A DNA stretch of 64,000 nucleotides from Rhodobacteraceae bacterium WFHF2C18 (GTDB lineage: Bacteria > Pseudomonadota > Alphaproteobacteria > Rhodobacterales > Rhodobacteraceae), in the NCBI GenBank assembly GCA_002166865.1, contig NHTQ01000003.1, positions 357,093 to 421,092 of the forward strand, read 5' to 3'. Under the pieces are notes generated by a model. The model was not told the origin of the DNA. It was given only the letters and a program-made list of their open reading frames with translations, and searched no databases. Positions within the stretch are counted from its first letter, which is position 1. Every line of letters begins with the position of its first letter. A program made the position numbers and the translations under genes. Of the stretch, positions 36,226-44,667 are shown one piece after another.

Positions 36226-37497
36226 TCAGGTGTTCATGGAATCGAAGAACTCGGAATTCGTCTTCGTCTGCTTCAGTTTCGACAGCAGGAACTCTATCGC
36301 GTCCGTCGTCCCCATCGGGTTCAGGATGCGGCGCAGAACGAAGGTTTTCTGCAAGTCGGCCTTGTCCACCAACAAATCTTCCTTGCGGGTACCGGACTTG
36401 AGAATATCGATCGCGGGGAACACGCGCTTGTCCGCGATCTTGCGATCGAGAACGATCTCGGAGTTGCCGGTGCCCTTGAACTCTTCGAAGATCACTTCGT
36501 CCATCCGGCTGCCCGTGTCGATCAGCGCCGTGGAAATGATGGTGAGCGATCCACCCTCTTCGATGTTGCGCGCCGCGCCGAAGAACCGCTTCGGCCGTTG
36601 CAGCGCGTTCGCATCCACGCCGCCGGTCAGCACCTTGCCCGAGGAGGGCACAACCGTGTTGTACGCCCGGCCCAGGCGCGTGATCGAATCCAGCAGGATC
36701 ACCACGTCACGCTTGTGTTCGACCAATCTCTTGGCCTTCTCGATCACCATTTCGCTAACGGCAACGTGCCGCGCGGCGGGTTCGTCGAAGGTGGAACTGA
36801 TGACCTCGCCCTGAACGCTGCGCTGCATGTCCGTCACTTCTTCGGGGCGTTCGTCGATCAGCAGGACGATCAGGTAGCATTCGGGGTGGTTGGTTTCGAT
36901 CGAATGCGCGATGTTCTGAAGAAGAACGGTCTTGCCCGTGCGCGGGGGCGCCACGATCAGGGCGCGCTGGCCTTTGCCGATGGGTGAGACCAGGTCGATC
37001 ACCCGCGCCGAACGATCCTTGACGGTGGGGTCCTCGATCTCCATCCGAAGACGTTGATCGGGGTAGAGCGGCGTCAGGTTGTCGAAGGCAATCTTGTGCC
37101 GGGCATTGTCCGGTTCCTGGAAGTTGATCTGCGTGACCGACGTCAGCGCGAAGTACCGCTCGTTGTCCTCGGGTGCCTGGATCTCGCCCTCGACGGTGTC
37201 CCCCGTCCGCAGCGAGTAGCGCCGGATCGTGTCCGGCGAGACATAGATGTCGTCCGGGCCGGGCAGGTAGTTCGCTTCGGGCGAGCGCAGGAAACCGAAG
37301 CCGTCCTGCAGCACCTCCAGAACGCCATCTCCAAAGACGGTCCAGCCGTCCTCGGCGCGTTCCTTGAGGATCGAGAACATCATCTCGCCCTTCCGCATGG
37401 TCGAGGCATTCTCGATCTCCAACTCCTCGGCCATGGCGAGGAGATCCTTGGCGGACTGCGCCTTGAGATCGGACAGGTTGAGACGGTCGTCAGACAT
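36226..37497 (-). CDS. rho: Transcription termination factor Rho
   Basis: Hexameric RNA helicase for factor-dependent termination. The 423-residue product has an N-terminal helical domain, the cold-shock-like RNA-binding domain with [24 protein letters not shown], Walker [12 protein letters not shown], Walker [17 protein letters not shown], and the Q/R-loop region [32 protein letters not shown]. The ATG at 37495-37497 ([12 protein letters not shown]) is the family start. It heads the contiguous rho-mnmE-mnmG-rsmG-parA-parB run; hemJ lies 120 nt upstream. Confidence 0.97.
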   Translation of the reverse strand: MSDDRLNLSDLKAQSAKDLLAMAEELEIENASTMRKGEMMFSILKERAEDGWTVFGDGVLEVLQDGFGFLRSPEANYLPGPDDIYVSPDTIRRYSLRTGDTVEGEIQAPEDNERYFALTSVTQINFQEPDNARHKIAFDNLTPLYPDQRLRMEIEDPTVKDRSARVIDLVSPIGKGQRALIVAPPRTGKTVLLQNIAHSIETNHPECYLIVLLIDERPEEVTDMQRSVQGEVISSTFDEPAARHVAVSEMVIEKAKRLVEHKRDVVILLDSITRLGRAYNTVVPSSGKVLTGGVDANALQRPKRFFGAARNIEEGGSLTIISTALIDTGSRMDEVIFEEFKGTGNSEIVLDRKIADKRVFPAIDILKSGTRKEDLLVDKADLQKTFVLRRILNPMGTTDAIEFLLSKLKQTKTNSEFFDSMNT

Positions 37498-37617
37498 CGG
37501 GGAATCCTTCGGTGCCGGCGCGATCTGGCGCGGCATCAGCATATGGCAGGGAATGTCGTCACCCGGACGGGTACTGGCCACGGATATACGCACGCACAGG
37601 GTGCGAGTCAACGCGGC

Positions 37618-38067
37618 TCAGAACCGGACGACCACCGCCAGCACGATCACCACCATCAGAAATGTCGGCAATTCGTTCATCATCCGGTAACGCCGGCCGG
37701 TGAGCGCATTGTCACCGCGCACGAAATCCTTCCGCCGCGCCGCCAGCCACATGTGGAACCAGGTCATGCCAATGATACCGGCCCCCTTCACATAGGGCCA
37801 TGCCGCGCCCCAATCGACGATCCCGGGGGTGAAAACCAAGGCGAGACCCACCACCCACGTCGTGATCATCGCGGGGTTCATGATGACGCGCAGAAGTTTC
37901 ATCTCCATCGTCTGGAAGATCTCGTCCCGGCTGTCGCCCGGTTCGCTTTCCTCGGCGTGATAGACGAACAAGCGAGGCAGGTAGAAAATACCCGCCATCC
38001 AGGCGATCACCGCCATGATGTGCAGCGCCTTTGTCCAAGGGTACAGGCTGATAAGGATGTCTGTCAT
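37618..38067 (-). CDS. hemJ: Protoporphyrinogen IX oxidase HemJ
   Basis: Membrane heme-biosynthesis enzyme of the HemJ (UPF0093) family, 149 residues. Four hydrophobic helices are visible, with the conserved His16 in KALHIMAVIAWMAGIFYLPRLFVYH and a second conserved histidine/arginine region GMTWFHMWLAARRKDF. It oxidises protoporphyrinogen to protoporphyrin, feeding hemH. It is the first gene to the left of the putative oriC and points away from it. Confidence 0.93.
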   Translation of the reverse strand: MTDILISLYPWTKALHIMAVIAWMAGIFYLPRLFVYHAEESEPGDSRDEIFQTMEMKLLRVIMNPAMITTWVVGLALVFTPGIVDWGAAWPYVKGAGIIGMTWFHMWLAARRKDFVRGDNALTGRRYRMMNELPTFLMVVIVLAVVVRF

Positions 38068-38201
38068 CAGGTTTTCCCGTTCCGCCGCTCTGTTCTGCTA
38101 TAACTTAAAAAAAGAAATGAAAAGGATGATGTTTTTGTTGGGGGTGTCGGCGGCTGTGGATTGATTGACTGCTCACAGGGTTATCACCACGATACGTTTG
38201 T

Positions 38202-38210
38202 TGTGGAAAA
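38202..38210 (-). promoter_or_regulatory. DnaA box, best match
   Basis: TTTTCCACA on the minus strand, which fits the E. coli consensus TTWTNCACA at all nine positions. It borders the more AT-rich part of the putative origin (38207-38289). Confidence 0.6.
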
Positions 38211-38359
38211 ATCTGTTGACCAAAATCGCGGGGCTATCGATATTCCAAATTTAATGTAACAATTTCAATTACTTGGGAAATCAAAATACCGCCCTGGAGC
38301 GGTGGATGAAATCGACTGTGGCACGGAACTTTCGCTGTTTTCCCATCGCGCCGTTTTCC

Positions 38360-38368
38360 TGTTCCACA
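38360..38368 (+). promoter_or_regulatory. DnaA box-like 9-mer
   Basis: TGTTCCACA on the plus strand, one mismatch (position 2) to TTWTNCACA. It is opposite in orientation to the best box 150 nt away. Confidence 0.45.
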
Positions 38369-38481
38369 ACGGGACAATCGGTGCGACGTCGCGGTGAGAA
38401 CACGGAACTCTTCCCAATCGGACGCGCGGGATGGATTTTGTGCGCAAGTATTCTTAAAGACCTACCGAGAAGTTCAAAGAG

Positions 38482-38490
38482 TTGTCCACA
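38482..38490 (+). promoter_or_regulatory. DnaA box-like 9-mer overlapping the maf start codon
   Basis: TTGTCCACA on the plus strand, one mismatch (position 3) to TTWTNCACA. Its last A is the first base of the maf ATG, so DnaA binding here could also affect maf expression. Confidence 0.4.
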
Positions 38491-39089
38491 TGGCGCGTAA
38501 CCTCATCCTGGCATCGGGCTCCGCAACACGGCGCGAACTGCTGCGCAATGCCGGCCTTTCCTTCGACATTGAAGTTCCGCACGTGGATGAAGCGGCAATC
38601 CGCGAGTCGCTGGTTGCGGAGGGGGCGCCGGCCCGGGATGTGGCCGACGCCCTTGCCGAGGCCAAGGCGCGCCGGATCAGCGCCAAACGGCCCGGGGCAA
38701 TGGTTCTGGGGTGTGACCAGGTCCTTGACTTCGCGGGGGAGCTGATCGCGAAGCCGGAAACACCCGAAGCCGCCCGCGAGCAGCTTGCCCGCATGCGTGG
38801 CAAGCGCCATCAGCTTTTGTCCGCCGCGGTGATCTATGAAGATGCCGAACCGATCTGGCGGCACGTCGGTGTGGTGCGGATGGCGATGCGCGAGGTGTCC
38901 GACGCGTATCTGGACACCTACGTGGCGCGAAACTGGAACAGCATCCGGCATTCTGTCGGGGCCTACAAGCTGGAGGAAGAGGGCGTGAGGCTTTTCTCTC
39001 AGGTTCAAGGCGATTACTTCAGCGTGCTAGGCTTGCCCCTGCTTGATCTTCTGTCGTTTCTCATCCTGCGCGGGGACCTCGAAACATGA
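38490..39089 (+). CDS. maf: Maf-family nucleotide pyrophosphatase
   Basis: House-cleaning pyrophosphatase for modified pyrimidine nucleotides; family members have also been linked to septum control. The 199-residue protein has the signature NLILASGSATRRELLRNAGLSFD at the N terminus, the conserved MVLGCDQVLDFAGEL and MRGKRHQLLSAAVI segments, and SVGAYKLEEEGVRLFSQVQGDYFSVLGLPL. The ATG at 38490 is the family start. It is the first gene right of the putative oriC and is coupled to aroE by ATGA. Confidence 0.94.
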   Translation: MARNLILASGSATRRELLRNAGLSFDIEVPHVDEAAIRESLVAEGAPARDVADALAEAKARRISAKRPGAMVLGCDQVLDFAGELIAKPETPEAAREQLARMRGKRHQLLSAAVIYEDAEPIWRHVGVVRMAMREVSDAYLDTYVARNWNSIRHSVGAYKLEEEGVRLFSQVQGDYFSVLGLPLLDLLSFLILRGDLET

Positions 39090-39919
39090 GTGAACACCGC
39101 ATTCCGCTGGCTGGCGTGATCGGCGCCCCCGTTGCCCATTCGAAATCTCCGCAGCTTCATCAGCATTGGCTGAAGGTGCACGGGTTGCGCGGCTATTATA
39201 TCCCGATGCATGTCGAAGCCGAGGATCTGGCCCAGGCCCTGGGAGCCATGCCAAGGATGGGCTTCGTGGGGGCCAATGTGACAGTGCCGCACAAGGAAAG
39301 GATCCTGGAGATTGCCGATATCGTGACCGATCGGGCCAGCCTGATCGGGGCAGCGAACACGCTGATTTTCCGCGAGGACGGAAAGCTGCACGCCGATAAT
39401 ACGGACGGCTATGGGTTCATCCAGAACCTGCGTCAATCCGCGCCCGAGTGGGATCCGACCGCGGGCCCGGCCGCCGTTCTGGGCGCGGGGGGTGCGGCGC
39501 GTGCGGTGATCTCGGCCCTGCTCGACGAGGGAGTGCCAGAAATCCTGCTGTCGAACCGCACGCGCGTGCGCGCCGAGGCGCTGCGCGACGCCTTCGGCCA
39601 GCGAGTCGTCGTCGTTGACTGGGTGCAGGCCGGCAACATGCTGGAGGATGCCGCGACGGTCGTGAACACCACATCCCTCGGCATGCTGGGCCAGCCGCCG
39701 TTGCGCGTGCCGCTGGACGGCTTGCAGCGCCAGGCGCTGGTGACAGATCTTGTGTATACGCCCTTGAAGACGCGATTGTTGGCCGAGGCGGAGGACCTGG
39801 GCTGTATCACCGTCGATGGGCTGGGCATGCTGTTGCACCAGGCGGTGCCCGGGTTCGAGCGCTGGTTCGGTGAACGCCCGGTGGTGGACAGCGCGGCGCG
39901 CGCGGCGGCCCTGCGATGA
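39086..39919 (+). CDS. aroE: Shikimate dehydrogenase
   Basis: NADPH-dependent reduction of 3-dehydroshikimate in aromatic amino-acid synthesis. The 277-residue protein has the substrate motif GAPVAHSKSPQLHQHW, the catalytic Lys in NVTVPHKERIL, DNTDGYGF, the nucleotide loop LGAGGAARAVISALL, the NADP-binding SNRTRVRAEAL, and NTTSLGM. It overlaps maf and coaE by 4 nt each (ATGA), so maf-aroE-coaE-dnaQ is one tightly packed operon. Confidence 0.96.
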   Translation: MSEHRIPLAGVIGAPVAHSKSPQLHQHWLKVHGLRGYYIPMHVEAEDLAQALGAMPRMGFVGANVTVPHKERILEIADIVTDRASLIGAANTLIFREDGKLHADNTDGYGFIQNLRQSAPEWDPTAGPAAVLGAGGAARAVISALLDEGVPEILLSNRTRVRAEALRDAFGQRVVVVDWVQAGNMLEDAATVVNTTSLGMLGQPPLRVPLDGLQRQALVTDLVYTPLKTRLLAEAEDLGCITVDGLGMLLHQAVPGFERWFGERPVVDSAARAAALR

Positions 39920-40521
39920 CGATCAAGGTGGGGCTCACCGGGTCGATCGGCATGGGAAAATCGACCACCGCGCGCCTGTTCGCCGAAGAGGGCTGCGCCG
40001 TCTGGGATGCGGATGCGGCCGTTCACCGCCTGTACGACAAAGGGGGGGCGGCGGTGGCGCCCATCCGGGACTTGTTTCCCAAGGCCGTGCAAAACAATGC
40101 CGTATCGCGTGCCCATCTGAAACAGATCATCGCCGAGGATCCCGATGCGCTGCGCCGGATCGAGGAAATTGTACATCCGCTGGTGGCCAGGGATCGGGCG
40201 GATTTCGTAGCCGATGCGGACGCGGACATCGTCGTGCTGGATATCCCGTTGCTGTTCGAAACGGGCGGCGACCGCGACATGGACCATACCGTTTGCGTCA
40301 GTGCCCCGCCCGAGGTGCAGCGCCGGCGTGTCCTGTCGCGCCCCGGCATGACCGAAGAACAGTTCGCGGCGATCCTGGAGAAACAGACGCCGGATGCCGA
40401 GAAGCGCCGCCGCGCCGATTTCGTGGTCGAGACCGACACGCTTGAGCACGCTCGGAAACAGGTTCAGGATATCCTGGCGGAGATCAGGAAGGAGGACCAG
40501 GATGCGCGAGATCGTTCTTGA
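39916..40521 (+). CDS. coaE: Dephospho-CoA kinase
   Basis: Last step of coenzyme A synthesis. The 201-residue protein has the P-loop GLTGSIGMGKSTTARLF, the DADAAVHRLYDKGG segment following it, and VVLDIPLLFETGGD, typical of CoaE. It starts within the end of aroE (ATGA) and its last 20 nt overlap dnaQ in another frame. Confidence 0.95.
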   Translation: MTIKVGLTGSIGMGKSTTARLFAEEGCAVWDADAAVHRLYDKGGAAVAPIRDLFPKAVQNNAVSRAHLKQIIAEDPDALRRIEEIVHPLVARDRADFVADADADIVVLDIPLLFETGGDRDMDHTVCVSAPPEVQRRRVLSRPGMTEEQFAAILEKQTPDAEKRRRADFVVETDTLEHARKQVQDILAEIRKEDQDARDRS

Positions 40522-41197
40522 TACCGAAACAACGGGTTTCGAACCCGAAAACGGTGATCGCGTCGTGGAAATCGGTGCCGTTGAACTGGCGAACCACATG
40601 CCGACGGGCCGCACGTTTCACAAGTACATCAATCCCGAACGGTCCATGCCGCAGGATGCCTTCGAGGTGCACGGGCTGGGTGATGATTTCCTGCGCGGGC
40701 AGCCCTTGTTCCGGGACGTGGCGCAGGAATTTCTGGAATTCGTGCAGGATGCCAAGCTGGTGATCCACAATGCGGCGTTTGATATGAAGTTCCTCAATGC
40801 CGAACTGGGCTGGCTCAAGATGCCGTTGCTGCCCTGGGAACAGGCCGTCGATACGCTGGCGCTGGCGCGGCGGAAGTTTCCGGGCTCGCCGGCCTCGCTG
40901 GATGCGCTGTGCCGGCGGTTTGCCATCGACAATTCGACACGAACCCTGCACGGTGCCTTGCTGGACTCCGAGATCCTGGCCGAGGTCTATCTTGAGCTGA
41001 TCGGCGGACGGCAGCCGGATTTCGCGCTGAGCGCGATGCACCACAGCGGCGACAACAAGAAAGGCGCGGAAGCGGATTGGCGCCCGCATCCGCGTCCTGT
41101 CCCCCTGCCGTCGCGGCTGACCGAGGCCGAAGCGGCCGCCCACGCCGATTTCGTGGCCGGCATGGGCGATGACGCCTTGTGGAAGGGACTGACCTAG
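40502..41197 (+). CDS. dnaQ: DNA polymerase III epsilon subunit (proofreading exonuclease)
   Basis: 3'-5' proofreading exonuclease of the replicase. The 231-residue protein has Exo I LDTETTGFEP with Asp7 and Glu9, Exo II LVIHNAAFDMKFLNAEL, and Exo III LHGALLDSEILAEVYLEL with the catalytic His and Asp. The C-terminal tail (RPVPLPSRLTEAEAAAHADFVAGM) would carry the polymerase-binding part. The ATG at 40502 follows AAGGAGGACC. Its TAG interlocks with secB's in CTAG (41194-41197). Confidence 0.96.
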   Translation: MREIVLDTETTGFEPENGDRVVEIGAVELANHMPTGRTFHKYINPERSMPQDAFEVHGLGDDFLRGQPLFRDVAQEFLEFVQDAKLVIHNAAFDMKFLNAELGWLKMPLLPWEQAVDTLALARRKFPGSPASLDALCRRFAIDNSTRTLHGALLDSEILAEVYLELIGGRQPDFALSAMHHSGDNKKGAEADWRPHPRPVPLPSRLTEAEAAAHADFVAGMGDDALWKGLT

Positions 41198-41706
41198 GCG
41201 TCCGGTGTTTCGGGGCTGCCCGAGGTCGCTTGCCGGCGCTTGATCTCGTTCCGGTACAACTGGACGAAATCGATGTTTTCAAGGTTCAGCGGCGGGAATC
41301 CACCGTCGCGCGTGACGTCGTGAACGATGCGCCGCATGAAGGGAAACACCATCCTCGGACATTCGATCAGCAGAAAAGGATGCAACTGGTCCTCGGGGAC
41401 GTTTTCGACATGGAAAACCCCGACGTATTCCATCTCCAGAAGGAACAAGGGTTCTTGCGACTCCTTGTTCTTGGAGTCGACGGACAACTTGGTCGTCACC
41501 TCGTACTGGTTTTCGCGCGACCGGCGCTTGGCATCGAGATTGACCGAAACCTGAACGTCGGGCTGCATCTCCCCGCCGCCGCCCCGCTGGGCCAGGATGT
41601 TCTCGAACGACAGATCGCGCACGAATTGGGTGAGCGTGCTCATCTTGATCTGCTGTTGTTGCTGCTCGGTGTCCTGCCCGGCTGCGGCAGTTTCGTCTTC
41701 GGCCAT
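41194..41706 (-). CDS. secB: Protein-export chaperone SecB
   Basis: Tetrameric cytoplasmic chaperone that keeps preproteins unfolded for SecA. The 170-residue product has the conserved QFVRDLSFENI segment, VSVNLDAKRRSRENQYEVTTKLSV, and the SecA-interaction end LLIECPRMVFPFMRRIVHDVTRDGGFPPLNLENIDFVQLY. A Gln-rich stretch follows the N terminus. The ATG at 41704-41706 is chosen. It is left-reading, 62 nt downstream of fxsA. Confidence 0.96.
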   Translation of the reverse strand: MAEDETAAAGQDTEQQQQQIKMSTLTQFVRDLSFENILAQRGGGGEMQPDVQVSVNLDAKRRSRENQYEVTTKLSVDSKNKESQEPLFLLEMEYVGVFHVENVPEDQLHPFLLIECPRMVFPFMRRIVHDVTRDGGFPPLNLENIDFVQLYRNEIKRRQATSGSPETPDA

Positions 41707-41768
41707 TCCTTGGATCTCCGGAAACAGATAACGTTTGTGGCGAGGCTTAGCAGGAAGGGGTGTGCGCC

Positions 41769-42278
41769 TCAATGCCTCGTCCAGCCGGAATTGCCGTGTG
41801 TGGGGCGTTTGGGCGGGTCTACCTCGTGGAATTCGGCATCGATCACGTCGGCGTCCTGGCGCGGGCCGGGGTCATGATGCGGCCCCCGGTGAGTTTGCCG
41901 CGGGCCGTCGGGGCCCATTTCGAACCGGCGTACCGCGACCCGCTTGCGCATAAACTCGAATGCCAGGTGCCGTACGGGCGGCATCAGCAGCGCGAAGCCG
42001 GCCCCGTCGGTGAAGAATCCGGGCGTCAGCAGCAAGGCCCCGGCCACTAGGATCATCGCCGCATGCGCCAGCGGCTCGGTCGGGTCATCCAGCCGCGAGA
42101 AAGAGCCGCGAAGGTTGCCGATGGCGAGCCGGCCCTGGGCGCGGACAAGCCAGGTGCCCAGCACCGCCGTCAGCACCACGATGGCAAGGGTCGGCCACAG
42201 GCCGATCGCGCCCCCGACCTGGATGAACAGGGCGATTTCGATCAGCGGGACCGCCAGAAAGGCGATAAAAAGCCACAT
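41769..42278 (-). CDS. FxsA-family membrane protein
   Basis: A 169-residue inner-membrane protein of the FxsA family. It has the usual N-terminal helices (WLFIAFLAVPLIEIALFIQVGGAIGLWPTLAIVVLTAVLGTWLVRAQG) and the AAMILVAGALLLTPGFFTDGAGFALLMPPVRHL motif, then a charged His/Pro-rich tail. FxsA overproduction in E. coli affects F-plasmid phage exclusion; its normal role is unknown. It is divergent from the Tim44-like gene with a 108-nt spacer. Confidence 0.87.
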   Translation of the reverse strand: MWLFIAFLAVPLIEIALFIQVGGAIGLWPTLAIVVLTAVLGTWLVRAQGRLAIGNLRGSFSRLDDPTEPLAHAAMILVAGALLLTPGFFTDGAGFALLMPPVRHLAFEFMRKRVAVRRFEMGPDGPRQTHRGPHHDPGPRQDADVIDAEFHEVDPPKRPTHGNSGWTRH

Positions 42279-42386
42279 GCGCGAAACTCCTTTCCCGTGC
42301 CGGCGCAAGGTGGACTTGCCTGCGCCAGTCCCCTACATAGGGGCGAGAGGGACGCCATACCATGCCCCCTGGCTCACGAGGTTTCA

Positions 42387-43046
42387 ATGAATTCGCCCAT
42401 CCTTCAGTTACTGGTGCTGGCCGGCATCGCCATCTTCTTGATCCTAAGGCTGAAAAGCGTGTTGGGAACCCGCGATGGTTTCGAGGGCCCGCCGCGGAGC
42501 CAACAGGCCCGCGGCCCCGACCGCCGGCAGGGTTTCGAGGTGATCGAGGGCGGACCGGATCGCGACATCACCGACAACGTGCCCGAAGATTCCAACGCCG
42601 CCACTGCGTTGGCGGAAATGAAGCGCGTCGAACCCAGCTTTGGTGTCACGGACTTCCTCCAAGGCGCGCGCGGGGCCTACGAGATGATCCTCATGGCCTT
42701 CGAGAACGGCAACCTGGAGGACGTGGCGCCCTTCCTGTCCGAAGATGTCTACGAAAGTTTCGCCCAGGTGGTCGACGCGCGCCAGGACCAGGGCCTGACG
42801 GTCGAGGCGGATTTCTTCGGCGTGCGCGAGACGAAATTGCTGGATGCCCAGTTCGACAGTGACAGCAACCGCGCCGAGATCACGGTGCGCTTCGTGGGCG
42901 AATTGATCTCGGTCGTGCGCGACAAGGACGGCGAGATTGTCGAGGGCACGCCCGGCACACCCAAGCGCCAGAAGGACGTCTGGACGTTCGAGCGGGTCAT
43001 GGGCTCGGATGATCCCAATTGGCGTCTGGTGGCCACGGGCGAATGA
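42387..43046 (+). CDS. Tim44/TimA-like membrane-associated protein
   Basis: A 219-residue protein with one N-terminal transmembrane helix (SPILQLLVLAGIAIFLILRL) and a C-terminal Tim44-like domain: FLQGARGAYEMILMAFENGNLEDVAPFLSEDVYESFAQVV, then RFVGELISVVRDKDGEIVEG and DVWTFERVMGSDDPNWRLVATG. Alphaproteobacterial homologues of mitochondrial Tim44 occupy this locus near secB. The role is not established. The ATG at 42387 is favoured over starts inside the divergent fxsA gene. It is coupled to mltA by ATGA. Confidence 0.9.
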   Translation: MNSPILQLLVLAGIAIFLILRLKSVLGTRDGFEGPPRSQQARGPDRRQGFEVIEGGPDRDITDNVPEDSNAATALAEMKRVEPSFGVTDFLQGARGAYEMILMAFENGNLEDVAPFLSEDVYESFAQVVDARQDQGLTVEADFFGVRETKLLDAQFDSDSNRAEITVRFVGELISVVRDKDGEIVEGTPGTPKRQKDVWTFERVMGSDDPNWRLVATGE

Positions 43047-44080
43047 CCCGGCGGCTGTGGGCTGCTGCCGCGCTCTGGCTGTCGCTGGCCGGCAGCCCTT
43101 GGTCGAGCGAGGTAACCCGCAGCATCCTGGACTTCGAAGATCTGGACGGCTGGGCGCAGGACGACCACGGCCACGCGCTCGATGTCTTCGTGAAGACCTG
43201 TCCGGACCTGGAGGAGCCCGATTGGCGCGCGCTCTGCGCCCTGGCGCAGCAGCAGCCCGAGCCGCAGCCCTTTTTCGAGCTGTTCTTCCGCCCGGTTCTG
43301 ATCGAGAACGGATCGCGTGCGCTGGTAACCGGGTACTTCGAGCCCGAGCTTTCGGGGGCGCGGCAACCCACGGCGCGCTTTCGCTATCCCGTCTACCGGC
43401 AACCGCCCGAGGCGAAGGGCGCCAAGCCCTGGCTGACGCGTCGCGAGATCGCGGAGAGCGACGTGATGCGCGGCCGGGACCTGGCCATCGCCTGGGTGGA
43501 TGATCCGGTCGACCTGTTTTTCCTGCAGATACAGGGATCCGGCCGGATACGTTTGCGGGACGGGGCGGTGATCCGCGTGGGCTATGGCGGATCGAACGGG
43601 CACCCCTACCGATCGATCGGGGTGGAGCTTGTCCGGCGCGGGATCTACGAGGCGCACCAGGTTTCGGCCCAGGTCATCAAGAACTGGGTTCGGCGCAACC
43701 CGCAGAAGGGGCGGGAGCTGTTGTATCACAATCCTTCCTACGTCTTCTTTCGCCGGATCGATTCCGTGCCCGCGCATGCAGGGCCGTTGGGGGCGATGAA
43801 CCGCTCGGTCACGGCGGGGCGCAGTATCGCGGTGGACCCCGAGTTCGTTCCATTGGGGGCGCCGGTCTGGCTGGAAAAGAAGGGCCCGCGCCGAATGCGC
43901 CGGTTGATGGTGGCCCAGGATACGGGATCGGCAATCAAGGGGCCGCAGCGGGCCGATGTCTTTTTCGGCACCGGCGATCAGGCGGGGCGGCGTGCCGGGA
44001 AGCTCCGCGATCCGGGCCGGATGGTGGTTCTGCTGCCGATCCAGCGCGCCTATGCCCTGTTGCAGGAGCGCCTGCGATGA
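43043..44080 (+). CDS. mltA: Membrane-bound lytic murein transglycosylase A
   Basis: Periplasmic lytic transglycosylase that cuts glycan strands. The 345-residue precursor starts with a short signal-like segment (RLWAAAALWLSLAGSP). The MltA domain includes LVTGYFEPELSGAR, FFLQIQGSGRIRL, the double-psi barrel 3D domain with AVDPEFVPLGAPVWLE and RLMVAQDTGSAIKGPQRADVFFGTG, which carries the catalytic Asp. No lipobox Cys is evident, so it may be soluble or signal-anchored. It sits between the Tim44-like and smr genes with 4-nt overlaps. Confidence 0.94.
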   Translation: MTRRLWAAAALWLSLAGSPWSSEVTRSILDFEDLDGWAQDDHGHALDVFVKTCPDLEEPDWRALCALAQQQPEPQPFFELFFRPVLIENGSRALVTGYFEPELSGARQPTARFRYPVYRQPPEAKGAKPWLTRREIAESDVMRGRDLAIAWVDDPVDLFFLQIQGSGRIRLRDGAVIRVGYGGSNGHPYRSIGVELVRRGIYEAHQVSAQVIKNWVRRNPQKGRELLYHNPSYVFFRRIDSVPAHAGPLGAMNRSVTAGRSIAVDPEFVPLGAPVWLEKKGPRRMRRLMVAQDTGSAIKGPQRADVFFGTGDQAGRRAGKLRDPGRMVVLLPIQRAYALLQERLR

Positions 44081-44667
44081 GCCGCCGGCGGTTGACGGCG
44101 GAGGAACGCGCGCTGTGGCAGCAGGTGGCGCGAAGCACCGACCGGCGCCTGCATCCCGAACGGCACGAGGCATCGGCACCCTTGCAGCGATCGCAATCCG
44201 GACCGGAAAACCGCCCGGCATCGCAGGTGGAACCCTTCCGCCTTGGGGAGAAGGCCAAGAACGAGACGGCGGGGCACGATATCCTGCCGGGATTGCCCGA
44301 CAGGCTGGCGGCCGCGCCGGTGACCATGGACAAGAAGGCCTTCGGCCGGCTCAAGCGCGGTAAGCTGGAGCCGCAGGCCCGGCTGGACCTGCACGGCATG
44401 ACGCGGGAGCGCGCGCACCCCGCGCTGACCGGCTTCATCCTGCGCGCCCAGGCCGAGGGCAAGCGCCTGGTGCTGGTGATCACCGGCAAGGGCAAGGACC
44501 GGGACGACGGCGGGCCGATCCCGGAGCGCGCCGGCATCCTGCGCCACAGCGTGCCGCAATGGTTGGCACAGCCGCCACTGGCGCAGGCGGTGCTTCAGGT
44601 CAGCCCGGCGCATGCGCGGCACGGCGGCGGCGGAGCCTATTACGTTTACCTAAGGCGCCGCCGGTAA
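44077..44667 (+). CDS. Smr-domain protein (DUF/MutS2-type endonuclease domain)
   Basis: A 196-residue protein with a C-terminal Smr domain: LDLHGMTRERAHPALTGFILRA, VLVITGKG and GAYYVYLRR strands. The LDxHG and TGxG motifs are intact. The N-terminal half is charged and probably disordered. Smr domains nick DNA or RNA, but the target here is unknown. The last 18 nt overlap the convergent MFS gene. Confidence 0.88.
   Translation: MSRRRLTAEERALWQQVARSTDRRLHPERHEASAPLQRSQSGPENRPASQVEPFRLGEKAKNETAGHDILPGLPDRLAAAPVTMDKKAFGRLKRGKLEPQARLDLHGMTRERAHPALTGFILRAQAEGKRLVLVITGKGKDRDDGGPIPERAGILRHSVPQWLAQPPLAQAVLQVSPAHARHGGGGAYYVYLRRRR

Larger units (their letters stand above)
38068..38489. other. oriC: Putative chromosomal replication origin (oriC)
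   Basis: The only long gene-free stretch in the window (422 nt). It has AT-rich runs at 38098-38140 and 38207-38289 in an otherwise GC-rich chromosome, and DnaA-box-like 9-mers at 38202-38210, 38360-38368 and 38482-38490, plus weaker ones at 38155-38163 and 38181-38189. Genes point away on both sides (hemJ to parB leftward, maf to dnaQ rightward), as expected for leading-strand genes. The flanking order resembles that around the Caulobacter origin. Clear CtrA full sites or IHF sites were not seen. Function is inferred. Confidence 0.75.

Noticed and set aside
34416..36401. Long open frame antisense to mnmG and mnmE
   Set aside because: Low-complexity Arg/His/Pro-rich product typical of a complementary-frame shadow; both sense genes are certain.
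38098..38489. CtrA sites (TTAA-N7-TTAA) and an IHF site in the putative origin
   Set aside because: Single TTAA tetramers occur (for example near 38105, 38250 and 38453) but no correctly spaced pair; no good IHF consensus was found.
38273..38500. Possible 75-codon gene inside the putative origin
   Set aside because: No ribosome-binding site, no recognisable sequence, and it runs into the maf start; the AT-rich non-coding interpretation is better.
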